In this document: positions 1 to 6,150 of the stretch, one piece after another
Position numbering within the stretch: the stretch's first letter is position 1
Layout of the letters: each line of letters starts with the position of its first letter
Source of the DNA: Anaeromonas sp052088025
GTDB lineage: Bacteria; Bacillota; Clostridia; Tissierellales; SIT17
Direction: 5' to 3'
DNA length: 6,205 nucleotides
Assembly (NCBI RefSeq): GCF_052088025.1
Contig: NZ_JBQCYD010000076.1
Location: forward strand, 1-6,205
Notes under the pieces: model-generated
Databases searched by the model: none
Told to the model about the DNA's origin: nothing
Seen by the model: only the letters and a program-made list of their open reading frames with translations
Program-made: the position numbers and the translations under genes

Positions 1-68
1 CATACGTTTTAATTGTTATAATTTCAACAATTCTTTTTGTATGATTAGGGTGTACTCAAAACATGCAT

Positions 69-458
69 CTAATTTAAATATTTTATGTATATAACTGAAA
101 TAGTTATATCAATAGCTATAATGATATCTACAATAATTCGATTATCGTCTATGAAAATATCAACTATTTGACCTAAAGAAATAATAGTAAGTATTAAGAT
201 AGTAATATTCAAAAAATTTATTTATCATCCCGTCAATTTCTGTTGTTCACTTCTTAGATTATGAAACGTAAATATTTTATTTAGTCATTCTTTATGCAAC
301 GGTGTATCAATATACATAGTTTATGCTAAGAGGTTTATAGTTTAATACAGAAGACATAATAAACCCATTGTTAATCATTCTAAAATGTGCTTTATCATTA
401 TGGATTTTAGAAGGAGTTTTTGGTTCTAATATATATTATTTGGTTTATTTAAACTCAT
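69..458 (-). pseudogene. Decayed gene B, possible small membrane protein (minus strand)
   Basis: The putative start ATG at 458-456 overlaps the stop of decayed gene A. The reading can be followed through frame changes. It runs MSLNKPNN, then (another frame) EPKTPSKIHNDKAHFRMINN and on to a TGA at 309-307. A further frame includes HNLRSEQQKLTG. A final frame, open from a TTG at 212 to TAG at 71-69 (47 codons), is strongly hydrophobic: ITILILTIISLG and later IVDIIIAIDITISVIYIKYL, which would form one or two membrane segments. The intact ancestor would have been about 130 residues. There are several frameshifts and at least two internal stops. The 47-codon hydrophobic piece could be an independent small protein, but no good SD precedes its TTG. 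The family is not recognised. Confidence 0.35.
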
Positions 459-818
459 TCTTTCTTCTCTAATAAATTTAAATTTTCTAATTCTTTTTTT
501 ATTTTAGTTACTTTTGAGTTCTGAAATTGAAAAGCTCAGATAAGTCTTTGGTAGTAAATATTAAACATTTTCATCAGCTCGGTTATTCATTTTAAATAAT
601 TTAAAATTTTTCTATTAATAAATTATAAATCTACATTTTATAAAGTTTAAATTTATCCTCTGTTGTTTTGGAATCGTTGTCTGGTATATTAATATCAACG
701 GCTACTACTTCAACTACAGTTAGTGCACTGTTACTTATATTGATAATAGTAAAACTAATTGCACATCATTTGTATACTGCTAATAATTTTACATTAGAAC
801 ATCAATTTTAAAACCTCC
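455..818 (-). pseudogene. Decayed gene A, unidentified (minus strand)
   Basis: An SD-like GGAGG lies on the minus strand at 818-814, and fragments of a coding frame follow it. One fragment spans 766-631 without a stop and includes VVEVVAVDINIPDNDSKTTE. After a shift, 574-539 reads MKMFNIYYQRLI, interrupted by TGA at 538-536. The same frame continues as a charged, helix-prone tail (KVTKIKKELENLNLLEKKE) to a TGA at 457-455. That TGA overlaps an ATG (458-456) in the ATGA arrangement typical of coupled genes. No complete frame joins these parts, so the gene appears broken by at least two frameshifts and several stops. I do not recognise the family. In such AT-rich DNA some of this could be chance. 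The ordered SD, coherent fragments and ATGA junction are the reasons for calling it. Confidence 0.35.
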
Positions 819-845
819 ACACTTTTAAGCATTATTACTTTAAAA

Positions 846-876
846 TACTTTTAAAAATCTACAACATTTAAAAGTA
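846..876. promoter_or_regulatory. 10-bp inverted repeat upstream of the YdcF-like gene, candidate operator
   Basis: TACTTTTAAA at 846-855 and its exact complement TTTAAAAGTA at 867-876 are separated by 11 bases. Related half-sites lie just upstream (ACTTTTAA at 821-828, TACTTTAAAA at 836-845). The cluster sits between the minus-strand SD of decayed gene A and the plus-strand SD of the YdcF-like gene, the usual place for a shared operator between divergent genes. No T-run follows the repeat, so a terminator is unlikely. No convincing -35/-10 pair was found here. Binding of a regulator is inference only. Confidence 0.3.
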
Positions 877-892
877 ATAAAAAAGATTGAAT

Positions 893-897
893 AGGAG
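893..897 (+). promoter_or_regulatory. SD site that sets the start of the YdcF-like gene
   Basis: AGGAG lies seven bases before the ATG at 905. A TTG at 887 in the same frame would extend the protein by six residues, but it lies upstream of this SD and has no SD of its own, so 905 is preferred. Confidence 0.75.
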
Positions 898-904
898 TAA
901 TATA

Positions 905-1429
905 ATGATAGATAAAAAAAAGAAACATACTTTCATCACTTTAGGCTTACGATTAAATGAGGATGGTTCTTTAGAAAATGAAGCAATTGGGAGACTAAAT
1001 AAGACATTAGAAGCATACAATAGGGAAAAAAAATCATTTATTATAGTTTCTGGAGGTAATAAAAAAAACAATAAAACTGAATCAAAGGCGATGAAAGAAT
1101 GGCTGGTGCGTAGAGGGGTGCCGGAGCATAAAATTATAGAAGAAAATGAGTCTAAAGATACTGTAGAAAATGCTATTTATTCTATGCACATCGTTAATAA
1201 AGAAAAATTTCAATCATTTTCATTAATAACAAGTGATACACATATAAAAAGAGCCTTTATTTTATTTAAAAGATTAGATTTTTACAATAAATTATCATCA
1301 TTTATTACCTTTACCACAGAAAAATTAACAACTTCACTAAATTGTCGAGAAGATGAGCTAATAAAAAAAAACTTAAAAGAGTTAAATAAAAGGATAAAAA
1401 GTATCGAATATGATCATAACCGTGATTAA
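905..1429 (+). CDS. YdcF/DUF218-family protein, soluble, 174 aa
   Basis: The reading frame has the landmarks of the DUF218 (YdcF/SanA/ElyC) fold: an N-terminal strand ending in LGLRLNEDG (residues 13-21), a helix starting ENEAIGRL, the conserved IIVSGG strand-turn (46-51), ESKAMKEWL (59-67), a GVPEHKIIEENESKDTVENA block (71-90) and the LITSDTHIKRAF segment (108-118). Members are thought to have a Rossmann-like fold. Some affect envelope permeability or polyprenyl-carrier use, but their reaction is not settled. There is no signal peptide or membrane helix, unlike SanA/ElyC, so this is a minimal cytoplasmic form. The coding region holds runs of eight or nine A at 914-921, 1026-1033, 1061-1068 and 1363-1371, and a locally G-rich patch near 1087-1132. 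It lies 180 bases before the glycosyltransferase operon on the same strand, with a predicted promoter between, so it is probably not co-regulated by that promoter. An envelope role would fit the neighbours, but that is inference. The family call is confident and the function is open. Confidence 0.85.
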   Translation: MIDKKKKHTFITLGLRLNEDGSLENEAIGRLNKTLEAYNREKKSFIIVSGGNKKNNKTESKAMKEWLVRRGVPEHKIIEENESKDTVENAIYSMHIVNKEKFQSFSLITSDTHIKRAFILFKRLDFYNKLSSFITFTTEKLTTSLNCREDELIKKNLKELNKRIKSIEYDHNRD

Positions 1430-1460
1430 GTTAATATAAAATAGGCTTTACATTAGTAAG

Positions 1461-1488
1461 TATATTGTATATTGTATATAGTATATAG
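1461..1488. repeat. Four tandem copies of a 7-bp repeat (TATATWG)
   Basis: Copies are TATATTG (1461-1467), TATATTG (1468-1474), TATATAG (1475-1481) and TATATAG (1482-1488), with no bases between them. The array is non-coding, between the YdcF-like gene and the operon, about 33 bases upstream of the predicted -35 box. Each copy holds a -10-like hexamer (TATATT or TATATA), and TTTACA at 1447-1452 sits upstream, but no pair gives ideal 16-18 base spacing except through non-consensus hexamers. Copy number could vary by slippage. Confidence 0.85.
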
Positions 1489-1520
1489 TAAAAGAATATT
1501 TACATTAATTTATTTAAAAT

Positions 1521-1549
1521 TTTACAACATTAAAATTTTGATTTATTAT
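1521..1549 (+). promoter_or_regulatory. Predicted sigma-A promoter of the glycopolymer operon
   Basis: TTTACA (1521-1526; five of six matches to TTGACA) and TATTAT (1544-1549; five of six to TATAAT) are separated by exactly 17 bases. Transcription would start near 1556, leaving a leader of about 55 bases before the first operon gene. Two direct copies of the self-complementary AAAATTTT (1516-1523 and 1532-1539) overlap the -35 box and the spacer and could bind a regulator. TTAGAATT is also repeated at 1549-1556 and 1564-1571. Promoter-like hexamers are common in AT-rich DNA, so this is a good but unproven call. Confidence 0.5.
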
Positions 1550-1592
1550 TAGAATTTAAAAATTTAGAATTAGTGTGTTTCTATCTTATAAG

Positions 1593-1604
1593 AAAGGAGG
1601 GGGG
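1593..1604 (+). promoter_or_regulatory. Very strong SD merging into a G6 run
   Basis: AAAGGAGG (1593-1600) is a full-length SD whose last two G's begin a run of six G (1599-1604). The first ATG (1610) is nine bases after the SD and a second in-frame ATG follows directly at 1613. The spacing favours 1610. Long G runs are rare in DNA this AT-rich and are slippage-prone. Confidence 0.8.
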
Positions 1605-1609
1605 AAAGC

Positions 1610-2734
1610 ATGATGATTTCAGTTATTCTTCCAGTATACAATGCTGAAGATTATATAGAAGAGTGTTTAGACTCGCTATTGGGACAAACTATTGGTGAGA
1701 AAAATATTGAAGTGATTTTAGTAAATGATTGTTCTCCAGATAATAGCGAAAGTAAAATAATGCAATATTCAAATAAATTCACAAACTTTCAATATATCAA
1801 GTTAGACCAAAATCAAGGTGCACCAGGAAAGGTAAGAAACATAGGCGTTGAGTTATCTAATGGGGATTTTATTCATTTTCTAGACCCTGATGATATTTTG
1901 GATATATATGCATATGAAACATTAATGCATTATATAACCCCAAAAGATGATTTTGTTATGGGAAAATTGCTTTCATTTAATGAAGATGGTTCAACTTTTC
2001 AACATATAACTTTTAAAGATTATAAAATGAACAAAACCTACATAAATACAACTTTAGAAGATACACCATTCTTTGCTCAAGTTAAAGTAGGCGTTGTATT
2101 AAAATTAATTAGAAAATCATTTTATATTGATAATAATATAAAATTCGTAGAAGGAATGCGAAATGGTGAAGATAGACTAGTAGATGCAATGCTTTATACA
2201 AAGGCAAGATCATTCTCTTATGTACCTTTTACAATTTACTATTATAGAAATAGAAATATTGGGGATAATCTTTCTCTAACTCACCAAAATATTGTTGATT
2301 TAATATATAATGATATTGATGCTTATTTCATGTGCTATAAAAATTATAACGATGAAAGTTTGCAATTTTTTAAAGTGAATGTTCTTAGATCAATATTTTG
2401 GAAGGTAATTGACGAAGAATTTTATGAATTAAATTACAATATTCAAATAGATATATTGAAAAAAATTAAAAAAATAATACAAGGATACAATACAGAGATA
2501 ATGGGTTTATATTTCAATAATGAGTTACCTATTATTAAATTGATAAATCAAGGTGATCTTTCACTTGCTATTTCTTATGCTTCTTTATTAGAAACAAGAA
2601 AAAGGTACTTTTTCAATGGTATAACATTAAATAATAAAGTTAATGAGTTAGAAGCATTTAAAAAAAGTAAAAGTTTTAAATTATATAAAATCATTTCAGT
2701 TTTGAAATCTATAATATTTGGTGGTAGGCAATGA
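1610..2734 (+). CDS. GT-A (family 2) glycosyltransferase, TarP/TarS-like, 374 aa
   Basis: The N-terminus is a GT-A nucleotide-sugar transferase domain: ISVILPVYNAEDYI (3-16), the nucleotide-binding VND (38-40), GAPGKVRN (70-77), the metal/sugar-nucleotide motif DPDD (92-95) and GEDRL (186-190), which matches the AEDQLF segment carrying the proposed catalytic Asp in the WTA glycosyltransferases TarP and TarS. The stretch before it (VVLKLIRKS...IKF) also follows TarP, as does LINQGDLSLAISYASLLETR (315-334), which resembles the end of TarP's oligomerising C-terminal domain. After that comes a basic amphipathic tail (SKSFKLYKIISVLKSIIFG) likely to lie on the membrane. At 374 residues it is closer to TarP (about 327) than to TarS (about 573). 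Likely role: cytoplasmic sugar transfer, perhaps GlcNAc from UDP-GlcNAc, onto a polyol-phosphate polymer. Sugar and position are not predictable. It is the first gene of the operon and its stop overlaps the next start (ATGA). Comparison with TarP/TarS is from memory; an EpsJ/capsular enzyme is the alternative. Confidence 0.85.
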   Translation: MMISVILPVYNAEDYIEECLDSLLGQTIGEKNIEVILVNDCSPDNSESKIMQYSNKFTNFQYIKLDQNQGAPGKVRNIGVELSNGDFIHFLDPDDILDIYAYETLMHYITPKDDFVMGKLLSFNEDGSTFQHITFKDYKMNKTYINTTLEDTPFFAQVKVGVVLKLIRKSFYIDNNIKFVEGMRNGEDRLVDAMLYTKARSFSYVPFTIYYYRNRNIGDNLSLTHQNIVDLIYNDIDAYFMCYKNYNDESLQFFKVNVLRSIFWKVIDEEFYELNYNIQIDILKKIKKIIQGYNTEIMGLYFNNELPIIKLINQGDLSLAISYASLLETRKRYFFNGITLNNKVNELEAFKKSKSFKLYKIISVLKSIIFGGRQ

Positions 2735-4758
2735 AAATTTTACTTATTATATTCAAACTAAAAAATAAAAATGTAAGAAATTTTAATCATTTGTTAAATT
2801 CTTCATATTTCTCAGACGTTGTAGTGGTCGATGGAGATCTTGATCAATTTTCTTACCAAATAAAACATAAATATGATTATATTTTATTTGGTAATCCTAA
2901 TTTTGAGATAGAATTACAAGATATAAAACATGGTATTCAACAAATTGAAAATTCCAAAATAAACATTGTTCAATGGACACTTCGAAATCCTAATTATATA
3001 AAAAGTAACAAATATAATTTTTATAGTTATAGAGAGTTGTTTTCTCCAGTGTTAGTTCCTTTAGATTCACAAAAATCAACTATAGACTTACAGACCTATT
3101 TTAATGCAATAACTTATGTGAAGGAAAAAGCATACGTTGGGAGCCGTTATATTGGGAGAGACTTGAGAAACAAAGGATATAAAGAAGATTTAATTAACCT
3201 TACTACAGCACTTCTAAAATATACTTCCGTTAAAAAATTAATTCATATATATGAAACAGAAAAAGATATAGTTAAATTTTTAGATTTTATTATCGATAAT
3301 CAAGTTTTTGAAAGAAAAATTGACAAGAATACACAAATTAGATTATTAATTCTAATAAATCAAAAATTTAATAATATTAAATTATTACAACTAAAAAAAC
3401 ATACTAATTTATACCTTGTCTATAGACTAGTATTCAAAAATTATTATGACGAAGCTTTGTCTGCTTTAACACTTTATAGAAGTAAACGTTATTGGTATAA
3501 TATTGAAAAAGAAATGGCAGATAAATTGGGAAATGTTGATTTTGATGTAAAAGAAACGAAGGCATGGAAAGATACACAAAAGTTTCGGAATTTAAGAATT
3601 TTTTCAAAAAACTTATTTTTAATCTTAGAAAAACAATTTTTAAAAATTTTAGTTAACCTAATTCGTCATTTTAGTTCCAAAACAATATGGCTTATATCAG
3701 AGAGAAAAGATAGCGCTTCTGATAATTCATATTTTTTATTTAAATATATAAACAGAAATAGAAACGATATTATTTCCTATTATATTCTTGATAAAACAGC
3801 ACGTCAGTCTAAAAAGAAAGTTGAAAAAGTGGGCAAAGTAGTAAATTTTTCCTCATTAAAACATAAATTACTTATGCTTCTTGCAGATAAGTATATTACA
3901 GCTTTTACTATTGAAGAAACAATGATCCCTTATGACATAGAAACATATAAAAAAATATATAAAAAAGAACTTTTAGAGAAAGATATTATCTCAATTCAAC
4001 ATGGTATGATTATGAACAATATTTCTCCTTATTTACATAAGAATAATTATTTAATTGATTATATTACTGCTAATAATAAATATGAAAAGAACATTATAAT
4101 TGAAACTTTAGGTTTTAATGAAAGTAACGTATTAATAACTGGTATGACAAGACATGACAATTTATCGGAAAGTTCAATTTCTCCTCAAAAAACTAATGAA
4201 ATTCTATTTATGCCAACTTGGCAGCGCGGTTTGCAAAACTTAACTATACCTCAATTTTTAGAGAGCAATTTTTATAAAAAAATATATGATCTACTTAGAA
4301 ATAAAGACTTTATAAACTTTTTAAAAGAAGAAAATTTATGTTTAAACGTGTTGATGCATCCGCAATTTGAGAAATATGTTCAATATTTAGAAATTGATGA
4401 AACAGAAATAACTTTTGTATCTATGAAGGATATAGAAGTCTCTGATATGATTGCTAAATCTAAATTTTTAATTACTGATTTTTCTTCTATAGCAGTAGAC
4501 TTTTTATTCCAACAAAAAAATATCATTTTCTATCAATATAACAAATATGCTTTTCACCATGTTCCTTCTAAACAAATTAAGTATTCAGATATAGGACAAG
4601 TAGCATTAAATTTGAATCAACTTATAACTAGTTTGAGAAAAATTAAAAGTAATAATTATAATCTTTTGTCGGAGTATAAATCTTCATATGAAAAACTTTT
4701 CGAAGTTAAAAAAGATACACAAAAAAAATTAGTAGACACTATAATAAATTTACCTTAG
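2731..4758 (+). CDS. CDP-glycerol/ribitol glycerophosphotransferase, TagF/TarL-like, 675 aa
   Basis: The C-terminal half (about 318-670) is a CDP-glycerol glycerophosphotransferase domain of the TagB/TagF/TarL type: TIWLISERKDSASDNSYFLF (318-337), SIQHG (421-425, His424), VLITGMTRHDNL (467-478), ILFMPTWQRG (491-500), LMHPQF (541-546, His543) and the CDP-binding ITDFSSIAVDF (581-591). The two histidines correspond to the essential ones in TagF. These enzymes work on the cytoplasmic face of the membrane, adding glycerol- or ribitol-phosphate from the CDP donor to a polyprenyl-linked chain. The first 310 residues are not a clear known domain. They open with an alpha/beta stretch (KILLIIF; DVVVVDGD at 29-36; YDYILFGNPNFE at 48-59) followed by a mostly helical region. 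The YDYILFGNPNFE segment can be laid on the GDFIHFLDPDD strand of the preceding enzyme, suggesting a reduced GT-A domain without its DXD motif. The basic region around 289-312 may bind the membrane. Translation is probably coupled to the upstream gene through the ATGA overlap, since only a weak GGTGG lies before the start. Glycerol versus ribitol and polymerase versus primase cannot be settled. Confidence 0.88.
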   Translation: MKILLIIFKLKNKNVRNFNHLLNSSYFSDVVVVDGDLDQFSYQIKHKYDYILFGNPNFEIELQDIKHGIQQIENSKINIVQWTLRNPNYIKSNKYNFYSYRELFSPVLVPLDSQKSTIDLQTYFNAITYVKEKAYVGSRYIGRDLRNKGYKEDLINLTTALLKYTSVKKLIHIYETEKDIVKFLDFIIDNQVFERKIDKNTQIRLLILINQKFNNIKLLQLKKHTNLYLVYRLVFKNYYDEALSALTLYRSKRYWYNIEKEMADKLGNVDFDVKETKAWKDTQKFRNLRIFSKNLFLILEKQFLKILVNLIRHFSSKTIWLISERKDSASDNSYFLFKYINRNRNDIISYYILDKTARQSKKKVEKVGKVVNFSSLKHKLLMLLADKYITAFTIEETMIPYDIETYKKIYKKELLEKDIISIQHGMIMNNISPYLHKNNYLIDYITANNKYEKNIIIETLGFNESNVLITGMTRHDNLSESSISPQKTNEILFMPTWQRGLQNLTIPQFLESNFYKKIYDLLRNKDFINFLKEENLCLNVLMHPQFEKYVQYLEIDETEITFVSMKDIEVSDMIAKSKFLITDFSSIAVDFLFQQKNIIFYQYNKYAFHHVPSKQIKYSDIGQVALNLNQLITSLRKIKSNNYNLLSEYKSSYEKLFEVKKDTQKKLVDTIINLP

Positions 4759-4769
4759 CCAAATACATT

Positions 4770-4778
4770 GGAGGTGAT
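4770..4778 (+). promoter_or_regulatory. Perfect SD pointing to an AUU start codon
   Basis: GGAGGTGAT is fully complementary to the 16S rRNA 3' end. The ATT at 4783 begins eight bases after GGAGG, an ideal distance. The in-frame TTG (4768) and GTG (4774) overlap this site and have no SD upstream, so they cannot be served by it. No in-frame ATG occurs before the conserved SVIIPTYN motif. Confidence 0.7.
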
Positions 4779-4782
4779 TCTT

Positions 4783-6129
4783 ATTTTTTCAGTTATTATC
4801 CCCACATATAATAGTGAAAATGTAATAGACAAAACATTAAATAAATTACTGAAACAATTACCTTATTTAGATGATGAAATTATTGTTATCAATGATGGGA
4901 GTAAAGATAGGACTAAGCAAAAACTCAAGCAATTTGAAAAATATAATCAAATAAAGGTTATCCATCAAACGAATCGAGGTGTGAGCGCATCTAGAAATGT
5001 CGGTATTAGTCAAATTAGTTTAACAACGCAATATGTTACTTTTCTTGATGATTCAGATAGCGTAAGTGACAATTTCTTTATGGTTGCTCAAAAATTTTTT
5101 AATAACTATCCAAATATTTCTATATTAAGTATACCTATTTTATTATTACATAACTGTGTACAAATAAATCATAATAGTGGAAAAGAAACAGAAAAAAGCG
5201 AACAAATTTTCGATATTATAGAGCAACCAACGGAACTTCAATATCATATCGGTGGAATGGTTTTTAAAAAATCTTTATTTGAACAAGAAAAGTATTATTT
5301 TGATGAAAATGCTAAATATTGGGAAGATGCTAAACTTATTAACACAATTTTTTTAGACAAACGATTCTATGGTGTTTCACAAAATGCAAAATATTATTAT
5401 GATAAGAAAAATGAAAACTCATTAAGTCAATTAGCATGGCGTTATCGTTACCGTTATTCTCCACAAATCATAAATAACTATATGCCTCTAATTCAAAAAT
5501 CGATTCAAATTTATGGGAAATCATTAGAATATATTCAGCATTTAATTGCCAGTCACTTTGTCAGTTATATACATGAAAACAATCAAATGTTATTAGTTGA
5601 TAAGTTTCTATTTGAAGATTGTTTTTTTAAAAAAGAATCTATTAAATTATTTAACTATATTAGCCTTCAAACTATTGATAATTTAAATATACCAAATAGA
5701 TATAAGGCATTTTTATATTCAATAAAAGGAGAAAATTTTCCTAATAAATTATATATGAAAAATATTACGATTTATATGCATGGTTATGAAATCTTTAAAG
5801 GGAAACTACATTTCTCTCTTTCTCATGAAGCCTACGGCTTATCAAAGAACACTTCCATATACGTTCGGAATCGTAACGGCAAAATATCTTATGCACAATT
5901 ATTATCTAGTAATACATCAATTATGTTAGGTAAACAAATTTTTGATATTAGCAAAAATAAATATAAAATAAAAATATCGTTAAGTTCAATATTGTTTGGA
6001 ACATATTTTTATATTAATGACAAATCTTTCAATAGTTTTAAAATTGTCAAAAGCGAACCGATCTTTAAACGTATTTTTTCCACTTTCATTAAAAAATTTT
6101 TTTACATTAAATCTATACATGCTCATTAG
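4783..6129 (+). CDS. GT-A (family 2) glycosyltransferase with C-terminal beta-rich region, about 448 aa
   Basis: The GT-A domain is clear: FSVIIPTYNSENVI (2-15), the nucleotide-binding NDGSKDRT (37-44), RGVSASRN (65-72), the metal-binding DDSD (89-92) and WEDAK (180-184), the position of the catalytic ED pair in TarS/TarP-like enzymes. A helical middle (about 215-310) leads to a region rich in predicted beta strands (about 325-415, with ITIYMHGYEIFKGKLHFSLS and YKIKISLSS), reminiscent of the polymer-binding or trimer-forming beta domains at the C-terminus of TarS. It ends in a basic, aromatic tail (FKRIFSTFIKKFFYIKSI) that could sit on the membrane. Likely role: sugar transfer during or after synthesis of the polymer made by the preceding enzyme; the sugar is unknown. 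The start is chosen at ATT 4783 because a perfect SD precedes it and translation then begins right at the conserved first strand. The longer TTG form (4768) has no SD. The gene follows its neighbour by 24 bases and stops 21 bases before an IS end, so the operon may once have continued. Confidence 0.82.
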   Translation: MFSVIIPTYNSENVIDKTLNKLLKQLPYLDDEIIVINDGSKDRTKQKLKQFEKYNQIKVIHQTNRGVSASRNVGISQISLTTQYVTFLDDSDSVSDNFFMVAQKFFNNYPNISILSIPILLLHNCVQINHNSGKETEKSEQIFDIIEQPTELQYHIGGMVFKKSLFEQEKYYFDENAKYWEDAKLINTIFLDKRFYGVSQNAKYYYDKKNENSLSQLAWRYRYRYSPQIINNYMPLIQKSIQIYGKSLEYIQHLIASHFVSYIHENNQMLLVDKFLFEDCFFKKESIKLFNYISLQTIDNLNIPNRYKAFLYSIKGENFPNKLYMKNITIYMHGYEIFKGKLHFSLSHEAYGLSKNTSIYVRNRNGKISYAQLLSSNTSIMLGKQIFDISKNKYKIKISLSSILFGTYFYINDKSFNSFKIVKSEPIFKRIFSTFIKKFFYIKSIHAH

Positions 6130-6150
6130 TTATAATTCGTTAGACTTTCT

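Larger units (their letters stand above)
1..886. other. Gene-free, degenerate AT-rich region
   Basis: No intact reading frame of useful length is seen on either strand, and no tRNA, rRNA or CRISPR repeat pattern. The plus strand is dense in stops. The minus strand carries short reading-frame pieces with plausible protein character, described in the two pseudogene entries. A weak hairpin at 11-32 (AATTGTT, 8-base loop, AACAATT) followed by CTTTTT could be a poor plus-strand terminator for a gene left of the window, but the stem is all A/T apart from one G-C pair. Confidence 0.6.

Noticed and set aside
11..38. Hairpin AATTGTT/AACAATT followed by CTTTTT as a terminator
   Set aside because: The 7-bp stem has only one G-C pair and the T-run is short. 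In this AT-rich background such repeats are expected by chance.
69..212. Independent small membrane protein of 47 codons on the minus strand
   Set aside because: It has only a TTG start with no properly spaced SD, and it fits better as the tail of the decayed gene B.
887..904. TTG at 887 as start of the YdcF-like protein
   Set aside because: The AGGAG at 893-897 lies downstream of it and is correctly spaced for ATG 905. The extra six residues are not part of the fold.
868..1071. Minus-strand open frame of 67 codons rich in Phe and Leu
   Set aside because: It lies antisense to the YdcF-like gene. Its hydrophobic, Phe-rich content comes from the A-rich codons of the real gene read backwards, and no family pattern is visible.
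4768..4782. TTG at 4768 or GTG at 4774 as start of the second glycosyltransferase
   Set aside because: Both fall inside the SD sequence and neither has a purine-rich site upstream. The ATT at 4783 fits the SD spacing and the family N-terminus better, although TTG cannot be fully excluded.
6143..6150. GACTTTCT as a confirmed IS431 target duplication
   Set aside because: Only one side of the element is in the window, so duplication cannot be shown.
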